This document shows positions 16,348-25,353 of a stretch of DNA of 37,296 nt, piece after piece. Source of the DNA: an uncultured Actinomycetes bacterium. GTDB lineage: Bacteria; Actinomycetota; Actinomycetes; Nanopelagicales; Nanopelagicaceae. The notes under the pieces were generated by a model that saw nothing but the letters and a program-made list of their open reading frames with translations, searched no databases and was not told the DNA's origin. Location of the stretch: contig CAIJKC010000037.1 of the NCBI GenBank assembly GCA_903821145.1, forward strand, positions 1 to 37,296, written 5' to 3'. A program made the translations under genes and the position numbers. How positions within the stretch are numbered: the first letter of the stretch is position 1; every line of letters begins with the position of its first letter.

Positions 16348-17248
16348 AATAGCGACCTAAGAGGATTGCGCCGATTGTCATGCCTACACCTGTTACGAGG
16401 TAGCTGCTGATGGAAGTGTGAGCCGCTGGCGCTAGCCAGTCGAGCAAGAGTGCGCCTATGAGCTGCCCAGTGACGCTCGCCAAGACAAAGTTGAGGATTC
16501 CCATCTGTTTCACAGTAAAGGCAGAGACAGAGATGAAGATAACGCCAATGGGGCCACCGGCGTAGAGCCAGAGATTGCCAGGCAAGTGGCCGATACTTCC
16601 ACCATTACCGAGATTAATCATGAGGGCGACCACAAGAACGATTGAGCCCATCACAAAGTTGAGGAAAGCAGTTGCAAGTGGCCTGGTTGCAACAACATTA
16701 ACGCGGCCATTGAGCGCCTGTTGGAATGAGATCACAACACCAACAACAAGAGTGAGCACAATAGCAAAGAGCGAGATTGTCGCATTCGAGAGATCGGGGT
16801 AGACCGCGATAGTGACTGCAAAGAGGGTAACGACCGCTGCAAATATTCGCGGAACCGTGATGTGTTTCTTCCCTGCTGGACTAATTCCCAATTTGTCTAC
16901 GAGAAGAGATGCGACAGTCTGACCACCAACTGTTGCAATAGTGAAGATCGCAACTCCAAGTTTGGGAACGGTAATAGATTGGGTTGCAACGAAGAACCCT
17001 CCACCCATTCCTCCAAGGATTTCCCACCGCTTCAAACGTCCCGAGAGCACTGCCTTCCAAATATTACGAAGCCCCGTACGTTCACTCTTGAGCCCAAAAC
17101 AGAGAATAATGAGCACAATCCAGCCAGTTCCAAAAGAGATAAGGGCGGCTGCAATACCGTTATGGATATCTTTAGATAATTGGCCATTGAGGCGCGATTG
17201 AATGGCAGTGAGAGCTCCGACAAATATTGCTAATGCTGGATAGAGCAT
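16328..17248 (-). CDS. DMT-family permease of the DUF606 (YdcZ-like) type, tandem
   Basis: This 306-residue protein has about ten hydrophobic segments arranged as two similar halves. Half one contains AIQSRLNGQLSKDIHNGIAAALISFGTGW. Half two contains SFQQALNGRVNVVATRPLATAFLNFVMGS. Each ends in a segment like GVAIFTIATVGGQTVASLLVDKLG or GILNFVLASVTGQLIGALLLDWL. (Each motif is a long one; key points are the duplicated Q-x-x-LNG and GQ-x-x-x-x-LL-D.) Such fused DUF606 proteins are known bacterial membrane proteins of poorly known substrate. The start codon overlaps the LCP stop (TAATG), so the gene is coupled to it. Confidence 0.82.
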   Translation of the reverse strand: MLYPALAIFVGALTAIQSRLNGQLSKDIHNGIAAALISFGTGWIVLIILCFGLKSERTGLRNIWKAVLSGRLKRWEILGGMGGGFFVATQSITVPKLGVAIFTIATVGGQTVASLLVDKLGISPAGKKHITVPRIFAAVVTLFAVTIAVYPDLSNATISLFAIVLTLVVGVVISFQQALNGRVNVVATRPLATAFLNFVMGSIVLVVALMINLGNGGSIGHLPGNLWLYAGGPIGVIFISVSAFTVKQMGILNFVLASVTGQLIGALLLDWLAPAAHTSISSYLVTGVGMTIGAILLGRYFEGRKR

Positions 17249-18387
17249 TAGTTAACGCACGGAATCTTTGATCCATCGACACTAGAACCATTAGCGAGAT
17301 GGCCGTAATTGATCTTGGCTGGTTTGGTCTTTGATGGTGAAGCAGAAGGTGATGCAGTTACCTTCGGTGGATTGAAGAGATCTTTGACAAACTTTCGCAC
17401 TGTTGGAAGATCAATCTTGTTTACTGACTGACCATTGATCGTGGCATAACCCTCGATAGGAAGAGTGTGGAAGGTGATATTTCCACCCGTGAGAGCCTTT
17501 GCCTGAGGTAAGAAGCCGAGCACATCCCACCCTGAATCGATGACTACATCCTTCTTCGCGACATTGAGGAGCGCTGAAAGTTTGCCGATATCCCCAAAAA
17601 TACCTTGAGTTCTAAATTTTGTGATCACGCCAGTAATGAAAGCCTGCTGGCGATGAGTTCGATCCAAATCCCCATTGGGCAGACCATGCCGTTGGCGAAC
17701 AAACTTCAGGGCGTCCACCCCAGTGATCGTCTGCAAGCCGGCTGGAAAGACTGCGCCAGAGTATTGGGAGTCATTGACTGCATGGTTAAGACACACTTGG
17801 ACGCCACCAACAGCATTAGCAAGATCATAGAAGCCAACTAAGTTGACTTCAGCGAAATGATCAATCGGAACCTGCAAAAGTGCGGAGATTGTCTTAATTG
17901 TCGCGGTGCGCCCTGCTTCACGGGAGAGAGCCTCGAGTTCTGGATTCTTCACGCCTTGCTTATAGAGGGCAGATTCAGATTGATATTTCGCATACCCATA
18001 AGCTTCTTTGATCTTCTTAGAACTCTGCCCTGGAACATCAACATAATCATCGCGCGGGATGGAGATTGCAATAGCCTTTTTCCCGTCGGCAGGTATGTGA
18101 ATTAAGATCATGGTGTTGGTGTTATAGCCACCCACTGAACTACTAGAGCCAACATGCAGGAGATCTAAGAGTTTACGTGGAAGGTCTGAGCCATCATTGG
18201 CTCGGCGTGAATCAAGACCAAGTAACAAGATATTGGTATCGCCACCTCCTGATTGCGCTGCACCTTTAAGGGCGTGGGAGCGAGGAATCGCAGAACCTGC
18301 GGTCTTTGCAAAGAGACCAAAGGCGAGGGAGAGAACGACAACGCCGATCGAAAGACCAGCAAATAACTTTGTAGGAAGCCCGCGCAT
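17248..18387 (-). CDS. LytR-CpsA-Psr (LCP) family cell-wall glycopolymer ligase
   Basis: This 379-residue protein, taken from ATG 18387, has a short cytoplasmic start, a membrane anchor at about 8-27 (LFAGLSIGVVVLSLAFGLF), and the LCP domain. Landmarks are NILLLGLDSRR, NTNTMILIHI, AISIPRDDYVD, VNLVGFYDLANAVGGV and FVRQRHGLPNGDLDRTHRQQ, which carry the conserved Arg/Asp residues that bind polyprenyl pyrophosphate. The enzyme attaches glycopolymers to peptidoglycan outside the membrane. A longer TTG-started form (18429) is possible, but TACAAT lies 7 nt before ATG 18387, favouring the shorter form. The C-terminal tail is Ser/Pro/Lys-rich. Confidence 0.88.
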   Translation of the reverse strand: MRGLPTKLFAGLSIGVVVLSLAFGLFAKTAGSAIPRSHALKGAAQSGGGDTNILLLGLDSRRANDGSDLPRKLLDLLHVGSSSSVGGYNTNTMILIHIPADGKKAIAISIPRDDYVDVPGQSSKKIKEAYGYAKYQSESALYKQGVKNPELEALSREAGRTATIKTISALLQVPIDHFAEVNLVGFYDLANAVGGVQVCLNHAVNDSQYSGAVFPAGLQTITGVDALKFVRQRHGLPNGDLDRTHRQQAFITGVITKFRTQGIFGDIGKLSALLNVAKKDVVIDSGWDVLGFLPQAKALTGGNITFHTLPIEGYATINGQSVNKIDLPTVRKFVKDLFNPPKVTASPSASPSKTKPAKINYGHLANGSSVDGSKIPCVN

Positions 18388-18394
18388 TTGAGCA

Positions 18395-18400
18395 ATTGTA
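18395..18400 (-). promoter_or_regulatory. -10 element of the LCP gene (leaderless)
   Basis: TACAAT on the minus strand is followed by TGCTCAA (7 nt) and ATG at 18387. It lies inside the longer TTG-started reading frame, and this decides the start choice. Confidence 0.6.
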
Positions 18401-18466
18401 GTGGGTGAGAACCAACTACCTGCACGCAAGCCGACGTGGAAGCCTGAGAATTAGGGGAAAGCGTCG

Positions 18467-18472
18467 TAATAT
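18467..18472 (+). promoter_or_regulatory. -10 element of the small membrane protein gene (leaderless)
   Basis: TAATAT is followed by CAGGGCT (7 nt) and ATG at 18480. It shows that the longer in-frame start at 18405 is not used. A weak TGAGAA lies 17 bp upstream as a possible -35. Confidence 0.65.
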
Positions 18473-18479
18473 CAGGGCT

Positions 18480-18863
18480 ATGAGCAGGATCGATAATTTC
18501 AATAGAAAACTAGCTGCGAAGATCACCAGCGGCGTTTCTACGATGTGGTGCGCTTATATCTTTGCAGCGATTGCGTTGATCTCATTGCCAGCGGCAATCA
18601 ATAGCCACAACCTCATCACAATCGTTGGCTGGATCGCCCAAACCTTTCTGCAATTGGTCTTGCTCTCCATCATCATGGTGGGGCAGAACGTGGCATCAGC
18701 ATCGGTTGAACAGAAAATCAATGAGACTCATACCGCATCACTTGGTGAATTTGAGTTAGCAAAAGAGGCACGTACTCTGGCTCATCAAGAATTAGCAGAA
18801 CTTAAGTCCCTTTCTGCAGATATCCACCGAGTCTTGAAGGATATTGAAGGCCGCGATAAGTGA
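18480..18863 (+). CDS. Small two-helix membrane protein, DUF1003-like
   Basis: This is a 127-residue protein. Residues 1-20 are basic and polar. Two hydrophobic segments follow (WCAYIFAAIALISLPAAI and ITIVGWIAQTFLQLVLLSII). Then comes a charged helical tail with many Glu, Lys and Leu residues, probably a cytoplasmic coiled coil. The order of parts and 'QTFLQLVLLSIIMVGQN' are reminiscent of the DUF1003 family, a weak match by eye. It overlaps the MFS gene start by 4 bp (GTGA), so the two are one operon. Function unknown. Confidence 0.65.
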   Translation: MSRIDNFNRKLAAKITSGVSTMWCAYIFAAIALISLPAAINSHNLITIVGWIAQTFLQLVLLSIIMVGQNVASASVEQKINETHTASLGEFELAKEARTLAHQELAELKSLSADIHRVLKDIEGRDK

Positions 18864-20080
18864 ATTCAGTGCGCGCGATTCTCTCGCGCCGCAATTTTCA
18901 AAGGTTTCTTGCGGCTCGATTAATCTCTAACTTCGGTAATGGAATGGGCACTATTGCTCTGGCCTTCGGTATCTTGCATATGCGGGGAGGCTCCGCGACT
19001 GAACTAGGAATTGTTGTCGGCTCAACATCCCTCACCTACTTATTTATTAGCCCCTTTGGTGGCGTCATCGCCGATCGATATGGCCGCATCCGCATGGCTG
19101 CACTCACCGATACCTGGGGCGGAATAGTCCTTCTCATTCAAGCGATCTGGTTTACCACAGGCCATGTTCCATTCTGGTTCTTACTCTTTGCGCAGGTGAA
19201 CTTTGGCGCGATGTGGGCGATCTTCTGGCCCGCACTTGCTGGTGTTGTCCCAGCACTCGTTGAAGAAGAGCAGCTGATGACCGGTAATGCCTTGACTCAG
19301 ATGACCTCCAACTTAATGTTGATTTTGGGCTCATCCATTGGTGGATGGATTATCGCAACCCATGGAAGTTCCACGGCGCTCATTATTGATTCGATTACCT
19401 TCATCATCTCAGGGATCACAGTATTAACGCTGCGACATCTCACAATTGCTCCGGAACCGACCGAGAACACTGTCTTTGATGACCTCATCCATGGCTGGAA
19501 GGTCTTCCTCTCATTTAGATGGATAGTGATTGTTGTCTTTGGTTTCTCATCTGTCTTCATGTGTTGGTCAGCGATCGATGCGGTCCTTGGCCCATTACTT
19601 GCAATTGAAAAGTTTCATGGCGCATCATCATGGGCAACAATTATTGCGGTGGAATTCTTCGGCTACCTCGCTGGATCACTCATCGCGATCAAGGTCAGAC
19701 CTAAATACCCCATGCGGTTCCTGTTACTCGGAACATATGCAATCTGTGGCTATCTTGTCGCACTGGCCTTTAGTAATTCGGTCTGGATCATCGCCATCTT
19801 TGCATTCTTCTTTGGAGTGAACTTTGATTTGTGGGGGGCTATCTGGAGTACTGCGTTGCAGAGAGAGGTACCAAAAGAGTCACTTTCGCGTGTCTCAGCC
19901 TTTGATGGGATGGGCACGCTTCTCACCCGTCCGATTGGTGTGGCACTCGCGGCGCCACTTGCAGGGGCTGTTGGTCTGCGCAGCACATTCCTAGCAATGG
20001 CGCTTCTCTGCGCAATCGTGATTACCGTAATGCTCTCCTTCCCAACGGTCTGGAAAATGCAGCTCACCGATCGCTCCTAG
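18860..20080 (+). CDS. MFS transporter, EntS/MefA-like exporter group
   Basis: This 406-residue protein has twelve predicted hydrophobic segments. The start FQRFLAARLISNFGNGM and the loop GGVIADRYGRIRMA are typical of the MFS_3 group, which includes enterobactin and macrolide exporters. The start is a GTG overlapping the stop of the preceding gene. Substrate unknown; the pairing with a small membrane protein might indicate an accessory subunit, but that is inference. Confidence 0.88.
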   Translation: MNSVRAILSRRNFQRFLAARLISNFGNGMGTIALAFGILHMRGGSATELGIVVGSTSLTYLFISPFGGVIADRYGRIRMAALTDTWGGIVLLIQAIWFTTGHVPFWFLLFAQVNFGAMWAIFWPALAGVVPALVEEEQLMTGNALTQMTSNLMLILGSSIGGWIIATHGSSTALIIDSITFIISGITVLTLRHLTIAPEPTENTVFDDLIHGWKVFLSFRWIVIVVFGFSSVFMCWSAIDAVLGPLLAIEKFHGASSWATIIAVEFFGYLAGSLIAIKVRPKYPMRFLLLGTYAICGYLVALAFSNSVWIIAIFAFFFGVNFDLWGAIWSTALQREVPKESLSRVSAFDGMGTLLTRPIGVALAAPLAGAVGLRSTFLAMALLCAIVITVMLSFPTVWKMQLTDRS

Positions 20081-20104
20081 TTCTTGAGTAAATCCCCAGC
20101 ACAC

Positions 20105-20110
20105 TAGACT
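20105..20110 (+). promoter_or_regulatory. -10 element of the first alpha-glucosidase gene (leaderless)
   Basis: TAGACT is followed by CGCCACT (7 nt) and ATG at 20118, with no Shine-Dalgarno sequence. The same hexamer is used by the MFS-tmk and murT operons. Confidence 0.65.
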
Positions 20111-20117
20111 CGCCACT

Positions 20118-21728
20118 ATGAGTAAAGAGGATGCCTGGTGGAGAGATGCGGTGATCTATCAGATCTATCCGCGATCATTCCGTGATGCCAATGGCGATGG
20201 TGAGGGCGATCTTGCCGGCATCATCGAAGGTCTTCCCTATGTAGCCTCACTCGGTGTTGATGCCATCTGGCTCTCTCCTATCTACCGATCACCTAATAAC
20301 GATGGCTTCTATGATGTTGCTGATCCGCGCGATATCGACCCGCTCTTTGGAACGCTGGCCGATGCTGAACTTTTGATCAAAGAGGCACACGAATGCGGAC
20401 TCAAGGTCATCTTCGACATCATCCCTAACCACTTCTCATCTGCTCACGTATGGTTCCAGGCAGCACTCGCTGCCGAAGCTAGCTCTCCTGAGCGTGCCCG
20501 CTTTCACTTCTATGATGGCAAGGGTGAGAACGGTGAGCTCCCACCTAATAACTGGAACTCACTCTTCACTGGGTCGGCGTGGAGTAGAACAGATGATGGG
20601 CAGTACTACCTGCACCTCTTTGATTCATCCCAGCCTGATCTCAATTGGGATAACCCGGAAGTCCATGCTGACTTTGAGAAGACGCTTCACTTCTGGCTCG
20701 GACGCGGCATTGATGGTTTCCGCATCGATGTCTCCCATGGTTTAGTCAAAGAGAATATCTTGGTCGATCATCGTGATCCCGATCTCCTGACCAAAGCACT
20801 TCGCATTGATACAAAAGATGTCACGGCAGAACAACGAGCAGAACTTCTCAGCGATATGCCCTTCTTTGACCGTGATGGGGTGCATGAGATCTATCGTGCA
20901 TGGCGCAAGATCTTTAATGGCTATAAGAATCGTATGACAGTGGGCGAAGCCTTCGTCTATCCAACTTCACGTCTTGCACATTATGTTCGACCAGATGAAC
21001 TTCATCAGATATTTAACTTCGACTTCTTATTGATTGAGTGGAATGCCGAGAAGATCCGAGAATCTGCCTCACGAGTGATCTCTGAACTTTCCACAGTTGG
21101 CGCACCTCCGACATGGGCACTGAATAATCATGATTCACCGCGTTTGGTCTCACGCCTTGGATCCGTGAAGAAAGCGCGTGCTCTCGCACTTCTCACAGCA
21201 GCACTGCCTGGCTCCCTCTATATCTACCAGGGAGAGGAACTTGGTCTGCCTGATGGAGATATGCCGTTGTCGGCGCGAAGAGATCCAATCGCCTTAAGGT
21301 CACAGGGCGCCGATCTCGGGCGCGATGGTTGCCGCGTTCCACTGCCTTGGGATGAGCACGCAGAGAACTTTGGTTTCACATCCGGTTCACCGTGGTTGCC
21401 ACAAATGGCAGGTTATGGCGACTATGCAATCGCCAGTGAAGTGCGAGATCCGGAAAGCTCACTCAATTTCTATAAGAGGACACTCAAGATCCGCCATGAT
21501 CATCCAGCGTTGGGCGGGGAAGGTTCGATCACTTTCTTAGATACCAAGCCAGGCATCCTTGGATTCACCAGGGTTCCAGGGCTCATCGTCTTCGCCAACA
21601 CCACTGATGAGCAAGCGCTTATTCCCATAGAAGCGCAATCACTTCTGCACCAATCAGGGGATGGCGTGAGCTTTGCAGCCGATCTTCTGACCCTGCCCGC
21701 CCACACAACCGTCTGGTTGCAGCGCTAA
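20118..21728 (+). CDS. GH13 alpha-glucosidase
   Basis: This 536-residue cytoplasmic enzyme has no signal peptide. GH13 regions are intact: DIIPNH, GFRIDVSH with nucleophile Asp204, VGEAF with acid/base Glu277 and LNNHDSPR with Asp339. The opening WWRDAVIYQIYPRSF and the later GRDGCRVPLPW place it with actinobacterial alpha-glucosidases and oligo-1,6-glucosidases, which cleave imported maltose-type oligosaccharides to glucose. It has its own leaderless promoter and converges on a LacI-type gene. Exact bond specificity (alpha-1,4, alpha-1,6, sucrose or trehalose) is not decided by these motifs. Confidence 0.93.
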   Translation: MSKEDAWWRDAVIYQIYPRSFRDANGDGEGDLAGIIEGLPYVASLGVDAIWLSPIYRSPNNDGFYDVADPRDIDPLFGTLADAELLIKEAHECGLKVIFDIIPNHFSSAHVWFQAALAAEASSPERARFHFYDGKGENGELPPNNWNSLFTGSAWSRTDDGQYYLHLFDSSQPDLNWDNPEVHADFEKTLHFWLGRGIDGFRIDVSHGLVKENILVDHRDPDLLTKALRIDTKDVTAEQRAELLSDMPFFDRDGVHEIYRAWRKIFNGYKNRMTVGEAFVYPTSRLAHYVRPDELHQIFNFDFLLIEWNAEKIRESASRVISELSTVGAPPTWALNNHDSPRLVSRLGSVKKARALALLTAALPGSLYIYQGEELGLPDGDMPLSARRDPIALRSQGADLGRDGCRVPLPWDEHAENFGFTSGSPWLPQMAGYGDYAIASEVRDPESSLNFYKRTLKIRHDHPALGGEGSITFLDTKPGILGFTRVPGLIVFANTTDEQALIPIEAQSLLHQSGDGVSFAADLLTLPAHTTVWLQR

Positions 21729-21740
21729 TAGCTCTTCCGG

Positions 21741-22745
21741 TCAAATCTTTTGGGTGGAACCTCTCACGATGAGCTTTGTTGGAAGAGTGATCTGGCGAGA
21801 GATGGTCTCAGGCTTCTTTAACTTCTCAAGAAGTTGATAGGCAGCGAGTTCACCAAGCTGGGTTACTGATTGGCGAATCGTGGTGAGATCGGCAAACTCA
21901 GACATTTCGTAATCATCAAAGCCAACGACCGAGATATCTTCTGGAACTCGTAAGCCATGTTTGCGAATAGAGTGAATGGCGCCGATTGCCATCTCATCAG
22001 ATTCACAAAAGACCGCTGTTGGTCGATCCTTGCGCGCCAGGAGAGTATTCATGGCATGGAGTCCCGTTGCTAAGGTGAAATCGCCGATTACCTCGTGGTT
22101 GGGGTTGCACTCCAAGCCATTTTCAGCGAGTGCTTCAAGGTAACCCTTGCGACGATTATCAGATACCGCAAAGTTAAAGGGATTATTTCGGGGGCCGGTA
22201 ATTAAACCGATTTTGCGATGGCCCTGATTAATCAAGTGCTGGGTTGCCGTCTTACCGCCAGCCACGTCATCAATGCTCACACTTGATTGGCCCTTATGCG
22301 TCACACCAATGAGAGATAACGGGATATCTAAGTTGAGAACAGCTTGGAACTCCTCCTCCGTCGGAGGCATACTCACGATTAAGAGCGCAACGACTCTACT
22401 CTGCTTAAGTTCAGCCTTGAAGAGTTTCTCCCGGCCACGCACTTGATCAAAGTTATAGAGAAGCAGGTTTAACCCTGCACTTCTCAGAGTTTGCTCAGCA
22501 CCAGCAATTGCATGGGAGAAGTACCAGCGATTAAGGAATGGTGCGATCACGCCGATGGCATTGACCTTGGTAGGAATGCCATCAAAATCTGGGTCGAGCG
22601 CATAGGGGCCATAGAGAAGTTCCTTCGCAGCAGCTCGAACGGCAGTCCTGGTCTCTCTCTTCACATGCGAAACATCACGCAGCGCACGCGAGGCAGTTGC
22701 CTCTGAAACGCCTGCGAGATCAGCGACCTCTTTTAAGCTAGACAT
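21741..22745 (-). CDS. LacI family repressor, MalR-like
   Basis: This 334-residue protein starts at ATG 22745, preceded by an AGAGGG Shine-Dalgarno sequence. The longer in-frame start at 22781 would put extra residues before the helix-turn-helix. The DNA-binding head is SSLKEVADLAGVSEATASRAL, with the hinge NAIGVIAPFLNRWYF. The periplasmic-binding-like core has VSIDDVAGGKTATQHLINQG and ISVVGFDDYEMSEF. It lies between two alpha-glucosidase genes, which suggests control by maltose-type sugars. Two CTTGCAG-like heptads in its own promoter fit autoregulation. Confidence 0.92.
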   Translation of the reverse strand: MSSLKEVADLAGVSEATASRALRDVSHVKRETRTAVRAAAKELLYGPYALDPDFDGIPTKVNAIGVIAPFLNRWYFSHAIAGAEQTLRSAGLNLLLYNFDQVRGREKLFKAELKQSRVVALLIVSMPPTEEEFQAVLNLDIPLSLIGVTHKGQSSVSIDDVAGGKTATQHLINQGHRKIGLITGPRNNPFNFAVSDNRRKGYLEALAENGLECNPNHEVIGDFTLATGLHAMNTLLARKDRPTAVFCESDEMAIGAIHSIRKHGLRVPEDISVVGFDDYEMSEFADLTTIRQSVTQLGELAAYQLLEKLKKPETISRQITLPTKLIVRGSTQKI

Positions 22746-22755
22746 TGAGCCCTCT

Positions 22756-22772
22756 CTGCAAATACCTGCAAG
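22756..22772 (-). promoter_or_regulatory. Putative MalR-type operator (two CTTGCAG-like heptads)
   Basis: On the minus strand CTTGCAG (22766-22772) and TTTGCAG (22756-22762) are direct repeats exactly 10 bp apart, one helical turn. They lie 11 bp upstream of the repressor start codon. From memory, CTTGCAG heptads are the sites of MalR/Reg1 in Streptomyces; that link was not looked up. Confidence 0.5.
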
Positions 22773-22820
22773 AAACCACAAGAAGATAAAGGTACGGTAA
22801 AGATTTCTGAAAGTGAACCC

Positions 22821-22848
22821 ACGCTCAATAATTCGGGGGTGTGAGCGT
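22821..22848 (+). promoter_or_regulatory. Inverted repeat before the second alpha-glucosidase gene
   Basis: ACGCTCA (22821-22827) and TGAGCGT (22842-22848) are perfect inverted arms 14 bp apart. The right arm abuts the -10 element at 22850, where a bound protein would block transcription. It differs from the CTTGCAG heptads, so a different regulator or a chance repeat is possible. Confidence 0.4.
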
Positions 22849-22849
22849 C

Positions 22850-22855
22850 TAGCAT
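22850..22855 (+). promoter_or_regulatory. -10 element of the second alpha-glucosidase gene (leaderless)
   Basis: TAGCAT is followed by CGCCCT (6 nt) and ATG at 22862. Confidence 0.6.
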
Positions 22856-22861
22856 CGCCCT

Positions 22862-24565
22862 ATGTTAAAAAAAGATGAAAACTGGTGGCGCCAAGCGGCC
22901 ATCTATCAGATCTATCCACGCTCTTTCAAAGATTCTGATGGCGACGGCCTAGGCGATATCAAGGGAATTACCGAGGGGGCTAAGTACCTCAAGTCATTAA
23001 GTCTTGATGCCGTCTGGCTCTCACCATTTTTCCCATCAGCTCTGGCTGATGGTGGGTACGACGTTGCTGATTACCGCAACGTTGACCCACGTCTTGGCAC
23101 ACTCAAAGATTTTGATGCGATGCTCAAAGCTTTGCATGCTGAAGGGATTCGCGTCTTCGTCGATATCGTCCCTAACCACTCATCAGATCAACATCTCTGG
23201 TTCCAGGAAGCACTCGCATCAAAGCCAGGATCGAAGGCTCGCGCTCGCTATATCTTCCGTGATGGCCGCGGAAAGAATGGTGAACTTCCACCGAACGAAT
23301 TCGTTTCACACTTTGCACCATCTGCCTGGACTCGTTCCAAAAACCCGGATGGCACATTAGGTCAGTGGTACTTCCATCTCTTTGCGCCAGAACAACCTGA
23401 CTTCAACTGGGATAACCGCGAAGTTCAACTCGACTTCCTTAAAACTCTTAAGTTCTGGTCTGATCGTGGTGTTGATGGTTTCCGCATCGACGTTGCCCAT
23501 GCACTCAAGAAAGATTTCTCTCGTTTTGGTCACGAGCATTCAAAGAAAGACACTATGACTATCACGACAACTGGTCGCGATATTCTCTTTGATCGCGATG
23601 AAGTCCATGAGGTCTACCGCGAGTGGCGCAAACTCTTCAACCAATACAACCCACCACGTGTGGCTGTTGCTGAAGCCTATGTTCCCTCTGTGCGCAGAAC
23701 TCTCTATGCAACACCCGATGAACTCGGTCAGGCATTTAACTTTGACCTACTCGGTGCCAAATACTCCTCAAAGGAGTTCAAGCGCATCGTCACCGAGAAC
23801 ATTGCGCTCGCAGCGCAATCGGGCTCATCATCAACGTGGGTGCTCAATAACCACGATGTGGTGCGTACTGTGACTAAATATGGCCTTCCAGATGGCACTG
23901 ATTTCAGCCAATACCTGCTCTCTGATGGCACATCAGCACCGCTCAATCTTGAGCTTGGCCAACGCCGAGCACGCGCTGCCGCGATGTTTATCATGGCCTT
24001 GCCAGGTTGCACCTATATCTATCAGGGTGAAGAGCTTGGCCTCTTTGAAGTTGCCGATCTCAAGCACGCCGATCTTCAAGATCCAACATGGAAGCGCAAC
24101 GTTGTGCTCAAGCGCCAACGTGTCTTCTTCAAGCGCAATAACAAATACATCAATGGTGTGGCAGAGATTCACCTTGAGAAGGGCCGTGATGGTTGTCGCG
24201 TTCCACTTCCATGGACATCCTCTGGACCATCATTTGGATTTGGAAGCGGCAAGGGACATCTACCTCAACCACTTGGATATGGACCGCTCTCGATGCAGGC
24301 TCAGTCAAAGATCAAGGGATCAACTCTTGATATTTATCGCACAGCACTCAAGCTTCGTAAGAAGCTTCAGACAACTGAAGAGTTTGAATGGATCAAAACC
24401 GGCGATCCTCAGGTTGTTCACTTCAGTCGTAAGAATGGCTGGCATTGCATTACCAACTTTGATGGCGCCGACTTCACCCTACCCAAGGGTGAGATCTTGC
24501 ATTCCAGCAGCCCACTCAAGGGTCGCAAGCTACCTAAGAACACAACAGTTTGGCTAAAGGCCTAA
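22862..24565 (+). CDS. GH13 alpha-glucosidase, second copy
   Basis: This 567-residue cytoplasmic enzyme is paralogous to the one at 20118. Catalytic residues are Asp210 (GFRIDVAH), Glu271 (VAEAYVP) and Asp332 (LNNHDVVR). It differs from the first copy by longer loops, including a basic insertion (VVLKRQRVFFKRNNKY) before the shared GRDGCRVPLPW motif, so the two may divide substrates. It is divergent from the LacI-type repressor and is the likeliest target of that protein. Its stop overlaps the tail of the tryptophan dioxygenase gene by 4 bp. Confidence 0.93.
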   Translation: MLKKDENWWRQAAIYQIYPRSFKDSDGDGLGDIKGITEGAKYLKSLSLDAVWLSPFFPSALADGGYDVADYRNVDPRLGTLKDFDAMLKALHAEGIRVFVDIVPNHSSDQHLWFQEALASKPGSKARARYIFRDGRGKNGELPPNEFVSHFAPSAWTRSKNPDGTLGQWYFHLFAPEQPDFNWDNREVQLDFLKTLKFWSDRGVDGFRIDVAHALKKDFSRFGHEHSKKDTMTITTTGRDILFDRDEVHEVYREWRKLFNQYNPPRVAVAEAYVPSVRRTLYATPDELGQAFNFDLLGAKYSSKEFKRIVTENIALAAQSGSSSTWVLNNHDVVRTVTKYGLPDGTDFSQYLLSDGTSAPLNLELGQRRARAAAMFIMALPGCTYIYQGEELGLFEVADLKHADLQDPTWKRNVVLKRQRVFFKRNNKYINGVAEIHLEKGRDGCRVPLPWTSSGPSFGFGSGKGHLPQPLGYGPLSMQAQSKIKGSTLDIYRTALKLRKKLQTTEEFEWIKTGDPQVVHFSRKNGWHCITNFDGADFTLPKGEILHSSSPLKGRKLPKNTTVWLKA

Positions 24566-25353
24566 AGCTGATCTCGTATCTGCCATAAATCTGGGAAGAC
24601 TGGATGAAAGAGAGTGCTGCTGAGGTAGCCAACTCCGGATGATCCACCAGTACCAGTTTTATGGCCGATCGTTCTCTCCACCATCTTCACATGGCGATAG
24701 CGCCACTCTTGCAGACCTTCATCAATATCAAGAAGGCGTTCACAGAGCATTGATCCTTCTGGGTCTGATTTATGCATAGCTACCAGTGCTGATTGCACCT
24801 CAGAGTTGGGTGTGTAGTGCTGAGAGAAGTCGCGCTCTAGATACTGCGTTGGGATCGTGAAACCCCTGCCATTGATATAGATCAGAGCCGAATCCCAGAG
24901 AGAGCGTCCCTGGGTGATCGAGGCGATAGCTGCCTGCTCATGTGGTGGCAAGTGCCCAGCCATCTTGGAATCTCGCCGACCAAAGAGCGCTTCCACCATA
25001 CGAAATTGCGCTGACTGAAAACCAGAGGAGGATGCGAGGCGATCTCTAAAGGAATTGAACTGCAGTGGAGTGAGCGTCTCGAGAATATCTACTTGAGAGA
25101 CGCAGACCTTAAGGATTGTTCGGATTCGACCAAGGGTGGCCAGCGCTGGATAGGTCGCACCTGCCTCCATATCGATTGCAGCTCTCTTGATCTCATGGAT
25201 CAGTTGTTTGAACCACAATTCATAGGATTGATGAATGACGATGAAGAGCATCTCATCGTGTTCTGGACCATCAGAGACGGGACGTTGCAGTGTGAGAAGT
25301 TCATCGACTGCCAGGTAGGAGGTGTAGGTGAGCGCTGCCTCGAAGTCACTCAT
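24562..25353 (-). CDS. kynA: Tryptophan 2,3-dioxygenase
   Basis: This 263-residue haem enzyme opens tryptophan to N-formylkynurenine. The family signature LFIVIHQSYELWFKQL contains His41 and Glu45. His221 in RYRHVKMVERTIG is the expected haem ligand, followed by TGTGGSSGVGYL, the substrate loop. The length is normal for the bacterial tetrameric enzyme. It overlaps the kynureninase gene by 4 bp and is expressed from that gene's promoter. No formamidase lies in the window to link the two reactions. Confidence 0.95.
   Translation of the reverse strand: MSDFEAALTYTSYLAVDELLTLQRPVSDGPEHDEMLFIVIHQSYELWFKQLIHEIKRAAIDMEAGATYPALATLGRIRTILKVCVSQVDILETLTPLQFNSFRDRLASSSGFQSAQFRMVEALFGRRDSKMAGHLPPHEQAAIASITQGRSLWDSALIYINGRGFTIPTQYLERDFSQHYTPNSEVQSALVAMHKSDPEGSMLCERLLDIDEGLQEWRYRHVKMVERTIGHKTGTGGSSGVGYLSSTLFHPVFPDLWQIRDQL

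Noticed and set aside
23880-24557. 225-residue plus-strand ORF
   Set aside because: It is an alternate frame inside the second alpha-glucosidase, whose catalytic motifs are intact.
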